A stretch of DNA of 64,000 nucleotides, taken from assembly GCF_902506095.1 (NCBI RefSeq), contig NZ_LR733293.1, positions 62,001 to 126,000 of the forward strand. Direction: 5' to 3'. This DNA comes from Arthrobacter sp. 9AX. GTDB lineage: Bacteria; Actinomycetota; Actinomycetes; Actinomycetales; Micrococcaceae. Position numbers and translations under genes: made by a program. The notes below the pieces were generated by a model. It made no database searches. It was not told where the DNA came from and was given only the letters and a program-made list of their open reading frames with translations. Positions 33,494 to 41,762 of the stretch are shown here, in pieces. How positions within the stretch are numbered: position 1 is the first letter of the stretch; every line of letters starts with the position of its first letter.

Positions 33494-33997
33494 ATGCAGA
33501 CCAACCCGCGGCTGCACATCCGGCAGGTCTCCTGGTCCAACCCCGTTGGTGCCGACCTGCGCCGCGCCCAGCAGGCCGAACTCGACGCCCGCTTTGGTAC
33601 CCCTGACCATGAACCCGGCCCGCCGCCGTCCGGCGCTGACTGTGCCGTGTTCCTGGTGGCCTACGACAAAGGCTCAGGCCAGCCCGTGGGCTGCGGCGGA
33701 CTGCGGCTCCTGGATGCCACCACAGCGGAAATCAAGCGGCTGTACGTCCTGCCCTACACCCGCGGATCAGGCGTGGCCAGCTCCATCCTCGCCGCACTGG
33801 AGGCCGAAGCCTTCAAGCAGGGAATCACCCGGATCAAGGCGGAGGCCGGTTCCGCGCAGCCCGACGGTCGGAACTTTTACGAGAACTCAGGCTTTGAGCC
33901 CGTTCCCAACTTTGGCCCCTACGCGGGGGTGGCGCACTCCTACTGCTACGCGAAAAGCATCCACGCCCGCAGCGCAGCGCGCACAGCAATGGCGTAG
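33494..33997 (+). CDS. GNAT-family acetyltransferase
   Basis: A 167-residue GCN5-type N-acetyltransferase. The acetyl-CoA site is AEIKRLYVLPYTRGSGVASS, the R/Q-x-x-G-x-A/S motif being RGSGVAS. Later FYENSGFEPVPNFGPYAGV is typical of the clade acting on small amines or amino acids. ATG 33494 follows GAGG at good spacing; a TTG 12 codons upstream is less likely. It diverges from the MarR gene over 142 bp. The substrate is unknown. Confidence 0.87.
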   Translation: MQTNPRLHIRQVSWSNPVGADLRRAQQAELDARFGTPDHEPGPPPSGADCAVFLVAYDKGSGQPVGCGGLRLLDATTAEIKRLYVLPYTRGSGVASSILAALEAEAFKQGITRIKAEAGSAQPDGRNFYENSGFEPVPNFGPYAGVAHSYCYAKSIHARSAARTAMA

Positions 33998-34044
33998 CAG
34001 CCGGGGCGTCGGTGTCACACTCGGTGCCGCCGGCGCCGCTCGGC

Positions 34045-34050
34045 TAATCT
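34045..34050 (+). promoter_or_regulatory. Putative leaderless -10 (thioesterase)
   Basis: TAATCT, then CGGCCT and ATG 34057; no SD. Confidence 0.45.
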
Positions 34051-34056
34051 CGGCCT

Positions 34057-34491
34057 ATGGAATCAGCAGACATCACCTTCCGGACCCGAAAGTGGGTCCG
34101 GCCGGAGGACCTCAACGCGAACGGTACGCTCTTCGGCGGCAGCCTGCTGAAGTGGATTGACGAGGAAGCGGCCATTTACGCCATCCTCCAGCTCGGCAAC
34201 GGCCGCGCAGTGACGAAGTACATTTCCGAAATCAACTTCGTCAGCTCCGCCGTCCAGGGCGACCTGATCGAGATGGGGCTGACGGCCACCCGGTTCGGCC
34301 GGACGTCGCTGACCATGCGTGCCGAGGTCCGGAACATGATCACGCGCCAGAGCATCCTGACCATCGAGGAGATCGTGTTCGTGAACCTCAACGGCTCCGG
34401 CAAGCCGGAGCCGCACGGCTACACCGAGATCACCTACGAGCGGGACAGGATCCCCACGCACCACCTGACGGAGACGCTTCCGGAGGACTGA
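34057..34491 (+). CDS. Acyl-CoA thioesterase (hotdog fold)
   Basis: A 144-residue single-hotdog thioesterase of the YciA/ACOT group, which hydrolyses acyl-CoA to free acid and CoA. The signature is NANGTLFGGSLLKWIDEEAA at residues 22-41, with the catalytic Asp in WIDE. YISEINFVSSAVQGDLIE follows. The length is normal for a hexameric YciA-like enzyme. It has a -10 hexamer 6 bases before the ATG and no SD. Chain-length preference cannot be read. It is monocistronic between the GNAT gene and the ABC importer. Confidence 0.92.
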   Translation: MESADITFRTRKWVRPEDLNANGTLFGGSLLKWIDEEAAIYAILQLGNGRAVTKYISEINFVSSAVQGDLIEMGLTATRFGRTSLTMRAEVRNMITRQSILTIEEIVFVNLNGSGKPEPHGYTEITYERDRIPTHHLTETLPED

Positions 34492-34601
34492 CGCCAGCGG
34501 AATCACGACGGCGGGAGGCTGGGTTGCGGAGTTAACCTCGCGTTCACGCGCGGGGCGCCGACCGTTTCCAGCACTGAACCAGAGTGGACAGCCCGGCTGT
34601 T

Positions 34602-34614
34602 TATCGAATCGATA
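34602..34614. promoter_or_regulatory. TATCGA inverted repeat upstream of ABC importer
   Basis: TATCGA-A-TCGATA (6-bp arms) lies 83 bases before the binding-protein start, an AT-rich island in GC-rich sequence. A candidate operator; no regulator gene is adjacent. Confidence 0.4.
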
Positions 34615-34696
34615 GCAATACCGCCGGACTTTCCGCATGCCCGGCTATAGGCTGGCCAGACATGCTCCGATTCCAGTCCAGAAATGAGTCCTGATC

Positions 34697-35773
34697 GTGC
34701 GTAAATTGCAAACTTTGGCTGCCGCCGCCGTCGCCGTCACCCTTCTCGCCGGATGCGGCGGTGGCTCGGCTTCGCCTGCCTCCTCGGACGGGGCTTCATC
34801 GGCTCCCGCAGGCGGCTCCGGCGAAACCCTGGTGGTCTACACCAACTCCAACGGCGAAGGCCGGGGTGACTGGCTGACTGCCAAGGCCGCGGAGGCCGGC
34901 TTCAAGATCGAGATCGTGGGTGCCGGCGGCGCGGACGCCACCAACAAACTGATCGCAGAGAAGAACAACCCGATTGCCGACGTCGCTTTCGGGCTGAACA
35001 ACATGTACTTCTCGCAGATCAAGGCCGCCGGCGCCCTTGAACCCTACGAACCCGCCTGGGCAGGGGACGTGGACAAGGAACTCGCGGACGGCGAAACGTA
35101 CTGGCCGCTGGTCAAGCAGGCCATCCTGCTGGGCTACAACTCGGAAAAAATCTCCAAGGACGCCGGCCCCAGGGACTGGACCGATCTCTGGACGAAGGAC
35201 GAGTTCAAAGCCCGCTACGAGCGGGTCACCGGATTGGGCACGGCCACAGCCCAGTTGGTTTTCGCCGGCATCCTCAGCCGGTACCGTGACGATTCCGGCG
35301 ACCTCGGCATTTCCGACGAAGGCTGGAAGCAGGTGGAGCAGTACTTCCGGAACGGCAGCCCCGCCGTCGCCAAGACGGACCTCTTCGCCCGCATCGCCTC
35401 CGGCGAAGTGGACATGGGACAGATGCCGTCATCAATCATTGCCGACCGCGAAAAGTCCTTCAACGTGAACGTGGAGACCGTCATTCCGTCGGTCGGCGTC
35501 CCGCTTGCCGTGGAGCAGATAGCCCTGGTGAAGGGCACCAAAAAGAAGGAACAGGCACAGAAGTTCATCGACTGGTTCGGCAGCGCCGACGTCCAGGGCG
35601 AGTTTGCGCAGAAGTTCAACTCCATGCCGGTCAACAAAAAGGCCCAGGCGAAAGCTAACCCGGACGTGGTGGACTTCTTCGCGGACCTTAAGCAGCAGGA
35701 CATTGACTGGGAATTCGTGCAGGAAAACATGGGCGCCTGGGTGGAGAAGATTGAACTCGAATACATGACCTGA
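34697..35773 (+). CDS. Family-1 ABC solute-binding lipoprotein (iron/phosphonate type)
   Basis: A 358-residue extracellular binding protein. It has an N-terminal lipoprotein signal ending in lipobox LLAGC, followed by a Ser/Gly-rich tether. The mature protein starts ETLVVYTNSNGEG, as in the FbpA/PhnS (ferric iron, 2-aminoethylphosphonate, thiamine-like) group. The paired tyrosines that bind ferric iron in FbpA are not evident, so iron is unproven. The GTG start lacks a strong SD. It is followed at 45 bases by the ATPase gene, forming a three-gene importer. Confidence 0.88.
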   Translation: MRKLQTLAAAAVAVTLLAGCGGGSASPASSDGASSAPAGGSGETLVVYTNSNGEGRGDWLTAKAAEAGFKIEIVGAGGADATNKLIAEKNNPIADVAFGLNNMYFSQIKAAGALEPYEPAWAGDVDKELADGETYWPLVKQAILLGYNSEKISKDAGPRDWTDLWTKDEFKARYERVTGLGTATAQLVFAGILSRYRDDSGDLGISDEGWKQVEQYFRNGSPAVAKTDLFARIASGEVDMGQMPSSIIADREKSFNVNVETVIPSVGVPLAVEQIALVKGTKKKEQAQKFIDWFGSADVQGEFAQKFNSMPVNKKAQAKANPDVVDFFADLKQQDIDWEFVQENMGAWVEKIELEYMT

Positions 35774-35818
35774 GCCCGGCCACCGCCCACCAGCCCGTTC
35801 CACCAGACAGGTTTAGCA

Positions 35819-36880
35819 ATGATCCGCTTGGACAACATCGAAGTTTCCTTTGGTGATTTCACCGCCATCCCCAACCTGGACCTGCACGTACGGCCCGGCG
35901 AGTTCTTCACCCTGCTGGGGCCTTCCGGGTGCGGAAAGACCACGGCGTTGCGGACCCTGGCGGGGTTCATCCAGCCCGCCAAGGGCACAGTCCGGGTGGA
36001 CGGCAAGGATGTCACCCGGCTTCCCAGCGACAAGCGGCAGGTGGGCATGGTGTTCCAGAACTATGCACTCTTCCCCAGCATGAGCGTGTGGGAAAACATT
36101 GCCTTCGGGCTGCGGGTGCGGAAGGAGAAACCGGCGGACAGCGACCACCTGGTCCGGGACATCGCCCGGCGCGTGGACCTCAGTGATGAGCAACTGGCCA
36201 AGAATGTTGCCGAGCTGTCCGGCGGCCAGCAGCAACGGGTGGCTGTGGCGCGGGCGCTGGTGCTGCGGCCCAAAATCCTGCTGCTGGATGAACCGTTGTC
36301 CAACCTGGACGCGAAGCTGCGGCATCAACTGCGGCAGCAGCTAAAGGACCTGCAAAGCGAGTTCGGCATCACCACCGTCTACGTCACCCACGACCAGGAC
36401 GAGGCACTGGCCATGAGCGACAGGGTGGCTGTGTTCAACAAGGGCGTGGTGGAGCAGGTGGGAACTCCGCAGGAGATCTACGACCACTCCGCCACCGAGT
36501 TCGTCTGCAACTTCATCGGGGACAGCTCGGCGCTCACGCCGGACTTCGTCGCGGAGGTGAACCGGCTCTCGGGAGCGGACCTCCTCACGGACGCCAACTC
36601 CTACCTGCGCGTGGAGAAGGCGTCCCTGAATGCGGACGGGGGAACCGTCGTCGGGCTTCCCGGCACGGTGACCTCCCGCACCTATCACGGCCTGCACAGC
36701 CGGTACGTGGTGCACAGCCACGGCGCCGATATCCGTCTGCTGCTCCGGGAGGACGGCAGCCCGCAGCCGGAGCCGGGAAGTACAGTCACCGTGTATTTCC
36801 AGCCCGCGCATGTCCTGCAGTACCACCCGGAGACCGGGGCGGCCCTGCAGCGGGAAGACCAGGCGGTCCGGCTGCCATGA
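35819..36880 (+). CDS. ABC importer ATPase (iron/polyamine/phosphonate type)
   Basis: A 353-residue ATPase. Walker A is GPSGCGKTTALRT (residues ~35-47), Q-loop VFQNYALFPSMSVWEN, signature LSGGQQQRVAVARAL, Walker B ILLLDEPLSNLD and switch His in YVTHDQDEA. Residues ~240-353 form a TOBE domain, as in PotA, FbpC and PhnT. It overlaps the permease start by 4 bases (ATGA). The partners are the upstream binding protein and the fused permease. Confidence 0.93.
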   Translation: MIRLDNIEVSFGDFTAIPNLDLHVRPGEFFTLLGPSGCGKTTALRTLAGFIQPAKGTVRVDGKDVTRLPSDKRQVGMVFQNYALFPSMSVWENIAFGLRVRKEKPADSDHLVRDIARRVDLSDEQLAKNVAELSGGQQQRVAVARALVLRPKILLLDEPLSNLDAKLRHQLRQQLKDLQSEFGITTVYVTHDQDEALAMSDRVAVFNKGVVEQVGTPQEIYDHSATEFVCNFIGDSSALTPDFVAEVNRLSGADLLTDANSYLRVEKASLNADGGTVVGLPGTVTSRTYHGLHSRYVVHSHGADIRLLLREDGSPQPEPGSTVTVYFQPAHVLQYHPETGAALQREDQAVRLP

Positions 36881-38694
36881 GCGGCACGTCGGTCCGGAGC
36901 ATGGCCCGCTCGCCGTTTGTCCTGGTGGTGGGGGCTGTCCTCACCTGGTTCATCGCCGCGTTCCTGGTCTGGCCCAACCTCAACATCCTGCTGGCAACGT
37001 TTTTCCCGGACGGCAGCTTCTCCGGCCGGGCCGCCGAGAAGCTGTTCTCCTCCCAGCGCGCCATAAAAGCCCTCGGGAACAGTTTCCTGCTCGCCGTGGC
37101 GCTCTCCGTCACCGTGAACCTGGTGGGAATCTTCATTGTCCTGGTGACGCACTACTTCCGGATCAGGGGATCGAGGATCCTGTTCCTGGGGTACGCCTCC
37201 ACGTTCATCTACGGCGGCATCGTCCTGGCGGCGGGGTACAAATTCATCTATGGGGACAAAGGCATTGTCACGTCGTTGCTGGTGAAGATGTTCCCGGGCA
37301 TGGATCCGGGATGGTTCTCGGGCTTCTTCGCGGTGCTGGTGGTGATGACTTTCGCCACCACCACCAACCACATGCTGTTTGTGGCCAACGCCTTGAAGGG
37401 CATCGACTACCAGACCATCGAGGCGGCGAAGAACCTCGGCGCCTCCCCCTGGACCATCCTCCGCCGGATTGTGCTGCCCATGCTCAAGCCCACGCTGTTC
37501 GCCGTCACCATCCTGTCCTTCCTGACCGGCCTCGGTGCCCTGAGCGCCCCGCAGGTGCTGGGCGGCCGGGACTTCCAGACGATCACGCCGATGATCCTTA
37601 CCTTCACCAACAGCCCTACGTCCCGCGACCTCGCCGCGCTGCTGGCGGTCATCCTGGGCCTTGCCACCATCCTGATGCTGGCCGTGATGTCCAGGCTCGA
37701 AAGGGGCGGCACCTACTTCTCGGTCTCCAAGGTGTCCTCCGCCCTGCAGAAGCAGGACATCACCAACCCGGTGGCCAACGTGGTGGTCCACGCCGCGGCT
37801 TATATACTCTTTGCGATATATACGCTCCCGGTGGTGCTGATCGTCCTGTACTCGTTTGCGGACGGCGCAGCCATCCAGACCGGCCAGCTCTCACTGGGCA
37901 GCCTCACGCTGGACAATTACTCACGGGTCCTGACCCAGCAGTCCGGGCTGCGGCCGTTCATTGTCAGTGTGGTGTACAGCGCCCTGGCGGCCCTGATTGC
38001 CGTGGGCGGACTGCTGTTTGTGGCCCGGCTGCTGCAGAAGTACAGGAACTGGGTGGCGACTGCCTTCGAGTACCTGCTTCACATTCCGTGGATCCTGCCA
38101 TCGGCACTGCTCGCGCTGGGCCTGATCGTCAGCTATGACCACCCGAATCCGCTGGTGGGCGGTGCCGTCCTGACGGGAACCACGGTGATACTGCTGATCG
38201 CTTTCGTCACGGTGAAGATCCCCTTCACGCTCCGGATGCTCAAGGCCTCCTTCGCTTCGGTGAATTCCTCGCTGGAGGAGGCGGCAGCCATCATGGGCGC
38301 CAAGACCCTCTACATGTTCCGCCGGATCCTCCTGCCGTTGGTGCTGCCCGCGGCTGCGGCCATCACCGCCCTGAACTTCAACAGCCTCCTGGACGACTAC
38401 GACACCGCCATCTTCCTGGCCCACCCGCTGGTCCAGCCCCTGGGCCTGGTCATCAAAGCCAACACCGACGGCGCGGAGGGGGTGGAAGGCGTGGCCAACA
38501 CTTTCGTGTACACCGTGCTGCTGATGGTGATCACGGGTGTGACCATGTACCTCGTATATGGGCGCGCCGGCCGTCGCGGAACATCCCCGAAGCGCGGGCG
38601 GGCGCTTCCACCGGTGTCATCGGCCGCGCCTCCGCCCGCCGTCACGGCCGTTTCGGGTGAGGACAGCAAGCTTCCGGCAGCACCCGCGCGGTGA
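36877..38694 (+). CDS. Fused two-domain ABC permease
   Basis: A 605-residue inner-membrane permease with two permease domains in one chain, as in FbpB/AfuB. Each has a cytoplasmic EAA loop: EAAKNLGASPWTILRRIVLP in the first half (~residue 187) and EEAAAIMGAKTLYMFRRILLP in the second (~466). About twelve membrane helices are visible. The C-terminal ~40 residues are a basic, Pro-rich cytoplasmic tail. It is translated from an ATGA overlap with the ATPase gene and ends 9 bases before the converging monooxygenase gene. The substrate is shared with the binding protein and is uncertain. Confidence 0.92.
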   Translation: MSGTSVRSMARSPFVLVVGAVLTWFIAAFLVWPNLNILLATFFPDGSFSGRAAEKLFSSQRAIKALGNSFLLAVALSVTVNLVGIFIVLVTHYFRIRGSRILFLGYASTFIYGGIVLAAGYKFIYGDKGIVTSLLVKMFPGMDPGWFSGFFAVLVVMTFATTTNHMLFVANALKGIDYQTIEAAKNLGASPWTILRRIVLPMLKPTLFAVTILSFLTGLGALSAPQVLGGRDFQTITPMILTFTNSPTSRDLAALLAVILGLATILMLAVMSRLERGGTYFSVSKVSSALQKQDITNPVANVVVHAAAYILFAIYTLPVVLIVLYSFADGAAIQTGQLSLGSLTLDNYSRVLTQQSGLRPFIVSVVYSALAALIAVGGLLFVARLLQKYRNWVATAFEYLLHIPWILPSALLALGLIVSYDHPNPLVGGAVLTGTTVILLIAFVTVKIPFTLRMLKASFASVNSSLEEAAAIMGAKTLYMFRRILLPLVLPAAAAITALNFNSLLDDYDTAIFLAHPLVQPLGLVIKANTDGAEGVEGVANTFVYTVLLMVITGVTMYLVYGRAGRRGTSPKRGRALPPVSSAAPPPAVTAVSGEDSKLPAAPAR

Positions 38695-38703
38695 CCCGGC
38701 GGC

Positions 38704-39750
38704 TTAACCGCGCCCGACGGCGGCGGGTGCGTTCCGCCGTCGGGCCAGGTTGAGCAGGCGGTCACGGAAGGGCTGGGCACCTTCCGCGAGCGCCACCCGC
38801 CCCAGCGCTGAGGATGCCAGGCTCAAGGTGCGTGTCCTCAGCCTCCGCTGCCGGTCGTAGGCACGCAGGGCCTGGTCTTCGGGCAGGGTGTTCAGGAGGT
38901 CAGCGAGTGTCAGCGCGTCCACCAACGACTCGCAGGCGCCACGGCCGAGGGTGGGGAGCATGGCGTGTGCGGCGTCGCCGATGAGTACAGTCCTGCCGCG
39001 CACGAAGGAACTGAGATAAGGGGTTGTCCAGATCCGCTGCACCAGGCAGGCGCCGGGTGTTGCGGCGGCCAGCACCTGCCGGATGGCCGGCGCGTGCCCG
39101 GCGTAGCGTTCCCGGGCCTGTTTCAGGGCGGAGGCCACGTCGATGTCATAGGGCCCAAGCCCGGACCGGTAGCTGGCGTACCAGAACATGCCGCTGTTCG
39201 AGGCGGCCATCCCAAACAGGTCGCCGCGGCCCCAGTACTCGCCCACGGCGTCGGGGCTGACGAGGGACGGGAGAGTACCGCGCAGGGCCAGGTAGGGCGT
39301 GAGGCGGGCTTCCGTCCCGGAACCCCAGGCCTCGCGGCGGACCAGGCTGTGCACGCCGTCCGCCCCAACCACCAGGCCGCCGCCGGCCGGCAGCGCCTGG
39401 ACCTGGCTCGTAACCCGCCGGACCGTCCCGGGCACGGCCGAATCAAGCAGCCGCAGCAGGTCAACGCGCGAGATGCCGAACATCTCGCCGCCGTCGACGG
39501 TAATCCAGGGCTCGCCGGCGGCGTTGCGGACCGATCCGCTGCCAATCATAGGGCTGACGGCCCGGGCCTCTTCCAGCACCCCCAGCCGCGCCAGCGCCCG
39601 CTGGGCGTTCGGCCACATCCCCAGCGCGTTGCCCACAGCGGGCAGCTCCGGCCGCTTCTCGAAAACTGTCACTTGGAACCGGCTTGGGTCAAGGCTGGCG
39701 GCGAGCGCCAACCCGGCAATGCCGCCGCCAACGATCGAAATCGCATCCAT
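38704..39750 (-). CDS. FAD-dependent aromatic monooxygenase-like protein
   Basis: A 348-residue group A flavoprotein hydroxylase homologue. FAD motif ISIVGGGIAGLALAASL (residues 4-20), the DG motif GLVVGADGVHSLVR and the GD motif RTVLIGDAAHAMLPTLG are all present, so it should bind FAD and use NAD(P)H. It is shorter than PobA. It diverges from a TetR gene, and the 54-bp gap holds a palindrome overlapping its -10 (TAAAAT, 6 bases before ATG, no SD), so it is probably an inducible leaderless gene. The substrate is unknown; aromatic acids or antibiotics are possible. Confidence 0.9.
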   Translation of the reverse strand: MDAISIVGGGIAGLALAASLDPSRFQVTVFEKRPELPAVGNALGMWPNAQRALARLGVLEEARAVSPMIGSGSVRNAAGEPWITVDGGEMFGISRVDLLRLLDSAVPGTVRRVTSQVQALPAGGGLVVGADGVHSLVRREAWGSGTEARLTPYLALRGTLPSLVSPDAVGEYWGRGDLFGMAASNSGMFWYASYRSGLGPYDIDVASALKQARERYAGHAPAIRQVLAAATPGACLVQRIWTTPYLSSFVRGRTVLIGDAAHAMLPTLGRGACESLVDALTLADLLNTLPEDQALRAYDRQRRLRTRTLSLASSALGRVALAEGAQPFRDRLLNLARRRNAPAAVGRG

Positions 39751-39756
39751 GGAGCA

Positions 39757-39775
39757 ATTTTACTACTTTTGTAGT
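39757..39775. promoter_or_regulatory. Divergent leaderless promoter and TetR operator
   Basis: ACTAC-TTTT-GTAGT (39762-39775) is a 14-bp palindrome abutting the monooxygenase -10 TAAAAT (minus strand 39762-39757), which is 6 bases before ATG 39750. Confidence 0.6.
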
Positions 39776-39792
39776 GCCCCGGAAGTGGCAAT

Positions 39793-39798
39793 TACACT
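39793..39798 (+). promoter_or_regulatory. Putative leaderless -10 (TetR gene)
   Basis: TACACT, then GGGCCC and ATG 39805; no SD. Only 17 bases from the palindrome at 39762-39775. Confidence 0.45.
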
Positions 39799-39804
39799 GG
39801 GCCC

Positions 39805-40344
39805 ATGCCTGACCGCCGGACCCGCCTGCTGGATGCTGCCCTGGCCCTTCTGGCGGACAAGGGCATGAAGGGCCTCACCCACCGGGCGGTGGATGCCGCC
39901 GCACGCCTGCCCGAAGGCACCACGTCCAACTATTACCGGAACCGCACGGCCCTCGTGGACGCGGTGCTGGACCGCCTCCTGGAGCTGGACGCCGCACTCC
40001 TGCAGGACCAGGGACCGGCCGGCCCGCCGCAAAACGTTGAGGAGCTGGGACACCAACTGGCCAGCCTAATTCTGGCGCTGGCCGGGAAGCACGCAGGCCT
40101 CACCCGTGCCCGGCTGGCCTTGTCGCTGGACAAGCCCGAATCCGTCACGGCCGGGCACTTCCGGCTGGTGGGCGGGCTGGAGCAGGCCCTCACCGCGCTG
40201 GGGGCAGCTGATCCTGCCGGCCGTGCACGGGACGTGGCCGACTACGGCGACGGTGTGCTGCTCCACCTGCTCACGGTCAGGCGCGACGAGCAGCCCGACG
40301 CCGCAGCCATTGCCGCAGCAGTCCGGCGGCTGCTGGCACCCTGA
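39805..40344 (+). CDS. TetR-family regulator of the monooxygenase
   Basis: A 179-residue TetR protein. The HTH (residues ~4-50) reads RRTRLLDAALALLADKGMKG, then LTHRAVDAAARLPEGTTSNYYRNRTALV; the G-T-x-x-N-Y-Y variant marks a distinct TetR subgroup. It is arranged divergently with the flavin monooxygenase gene over 54 bp with a shared palindrome, so it most likely represses both. It is followed by a long inverted repeat before pobA. Confidence 0.87.
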   Translation: MPDRRTRLLDAALALLADKGMKGLTHRAVDAAARLPEGTTSNYYRNRTALVDAVLDRLLELDAALLQDQGPAGPPQNVEELGHQLASLILALAGKHAGLTRARLALSLDKPESVTAGHFRLVGGLEQALTALGAADPAGRARDVADYGDGVLLHLLTVRRDEQPDAAAIAAAVRRLLAP

Positions 40345-40381
40345 GCCTGCGCCCCGGCCTCCCGCCGTCGTCCGGTCCCCC

Positions 40382-40446
40382 GAGTTTTTTGTCCAGATAT
40401 GCAGGGCAAAACGCCCCTTAGGCCTGCATATGTGGACAAAAACTCC
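40382..40446. repeat. Long inverted repeat between TetR gene and pobA
   Basis: Arms 40382-40405 and 40423-40445 pair at 22 of 23 positions with one bulged T, around a 17-base loop. The outer arms are T-rich/A-rich and the inner arms read ATATGCAGG/CCTGCATAT. It lies between convergent genes and could stall both transcripts. The T-run lies inside the 5' arm rather than after the stem, so it is not a textbook terminator. The right arm recurs at 29228-29245 (17/18). Confidence 0.7.
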
Positions 40447-40461
40447 GCGTGGGGGTGGGGG

Positions 40462-41649
40462 TCAGGCCTGGCCGGGCCAGCCGGTGTAGGCCTCGGCGAG
40501 GTAGGCCATGCCGTGCCGTGAGGAGACCACCGAGTTCAGCTCGCCCAACTGGCGGGCGCGGGAGAAGTCATCGGCGCCGGCCGGGGTGTGCAGCATGGTG
40601 GTCATCCAGTAGGAGAACTGCTGGGCCTTCCATACCCGCTGCAGGGCGCGTTCACTGTAGGACTCGAGCAGCCGGTCGGAGCCGGAGTTGTAGTGGCTGT
40701 CCAGCCCTTCGAAGAGGACCTTGACGTCGTTGATGGCGAGGTTCAGGCCCTTGGCGCCGGTGGGCGGCACGGTGTGCGCGGCGTCGCCGGCCAGGAACAG
40801 GTTGCCGTACCGCATGGGGGTGTGGACGAAGCTGCGGAAGGGCAGGACCATCTTCTCGATAACAGGGCCCTCCTTGAGCTCGAAGCCGTTGCCGTTGACC
40901 CGGCAGCGGAACTCGGCCCAGATCCTGTCGTCATCCCATTCGGCCACGTTCTCCTTGGGGTCACACTGGAAGTACATCCGCTGGACCGTTTCGGTCCGCT
41001 GGCTGATCAGCGCGAACCCGTTGTCCGAGTTGGCATAGATGAGCTCGTCCGAACTGCGCGGCGCCTCGGCCAGGATGCCGAACCACGCGAACGGGTACTC
41101 GTGGAAGTACCACTTGCGGTGCGCTTCAGGAATCTGGAACCGGCAGTGGCTGCGGGAGCCGTCCGCGCCCACCAGGAAGTCGGCTTGGATCTCGAACTCC
41201 ACGCCGTCGGCGTCGGTGAACCAGACCTTCGGCTTGCCCTCGAGGTCGTGAACGGACGTGTCGGTAACCCTGTAGCGGACGTCGCCGCCGTCATCCTTCC
41301 TGCGCGCGGCGAGGTCCAGGAACACATCCGTCTGCGGGTACAGCCACACGGACTCCCCCACCAGCTCCTTGAAGTCCACGCGGTGGCTTTCGCCGTTGAA
41401 CCGCAGCTCGATGCCGTCGTGCCGGTCGCCCTGACGCAGCACCCGGTCCGACACGCCGCTGTCCACCAGCAGGTTCACCGTGCCGTGTTCCAGGATGCCG
41501 GCGCGGACGGTGTGGGCGATGTCCTCGTGGCTCCGGACTTCGATGACCGTGGACTCGATGCCGGCTTTCGCCAGCAGGTGGGAGAGCATTAGCCCGGCGG
41601 GCCCCGCTCCCATGATGGCCACCTGGGTGGTAATGATCTTGCGTGCCAT
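40462..41649 (-). CDS. pobA: 4-Hydroxybenzoate 3-monooxygenase
   Basis: PobA, an FAD enzyme turning 4-hydroxybenzoate into protocatechuate with NAD(P)H and oxygen, 395 residues as expected. FAD motif VAIMGAGPAGLMLSHLLAKA, DFLVGADGSRSHCR (DG motif), FLAGDAAHTVPPTGAKGLNLAINDV (GD motif and C-terminal substrate/FAD helix). Its product feeds the pca operon 7 kb downstream on the same strand. ATG 41649 is chosen at the homologous N-terminus (MARKIITTQVAI). The IclR gene upstream on the same strand is the likely regulator, with a 13-base motif shared by both promoters. Confidence 0.96.
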   Translation of the reverse strand: MARKIITTQVAIMGAGPAGLMLSHLLAKAGIESTVIEVRSHEDIAHTVRAGILEHGTVNLLVDSGVSDRVLRQGDRHDGIELRFNGESHRVDFKELVGESVWLYPQTDVFLDLAARRKDDGGDVRYRVTDTSVHDLEGKPKVWFTDADGVEFEIQADFLVGADGSRSHCRFQIPEAHRKWYFHEYPFAWFGILAEAPRSSDELIYANSDNGFALISQRTETVQRMYFQCDPKENVAEWDDDRIWAEFRCRVNGNGFELKEGPVIEKMVLPFRSFVHTPMRYGNLFLAGDAAHTVPPTGAKGLNLAINDVKVLFEGLDSHYNSGSDRLLESYSERALQRVWKAQQFSYWMTTMLHTPAGADDFSRARQLGELNSVVSSRHGMAYLAEAYTGWPGQA

Positions 41650-41748
41650 GAGCGCGTCTCGCTTCGTTGCGGGGCTCCGCAGGGGCGGCGCCGTCGGGTA
41701 GGTCTGCCACCCAGTGTGCGCTTCCGCTGGTGATTCCCGACACAACGA

Positions 41749-41761
41749 TTCCGTTGAATGG
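41749..41761. promoter_or_regulatory. IclR-site candidate upstream of pobA
   Basis: TTCCGTTGAATGG matches the sequence upstream of the IclR gene itself (42519-42531) at 12 of 13 positions. It lies 100 bases before pobA. Confidence 0.5.
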
Positions 41762-41762
41762 T

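Noticed and set aside
34697..38694. Definite ferric-iron transporter (FbpABC)
   Set aside because: Layout fits, but the iron-binding tyrosine pair is not visible; the substrate is left open.
40382..40445. Intrinsic terminator for pobA or the TetR gene
   Set aside because: The hairpin is strong, but its T-run lies inside the 5' arm and no U-tract follows the stem on either strand; kept as an inverted repeat that might still stall transcription.
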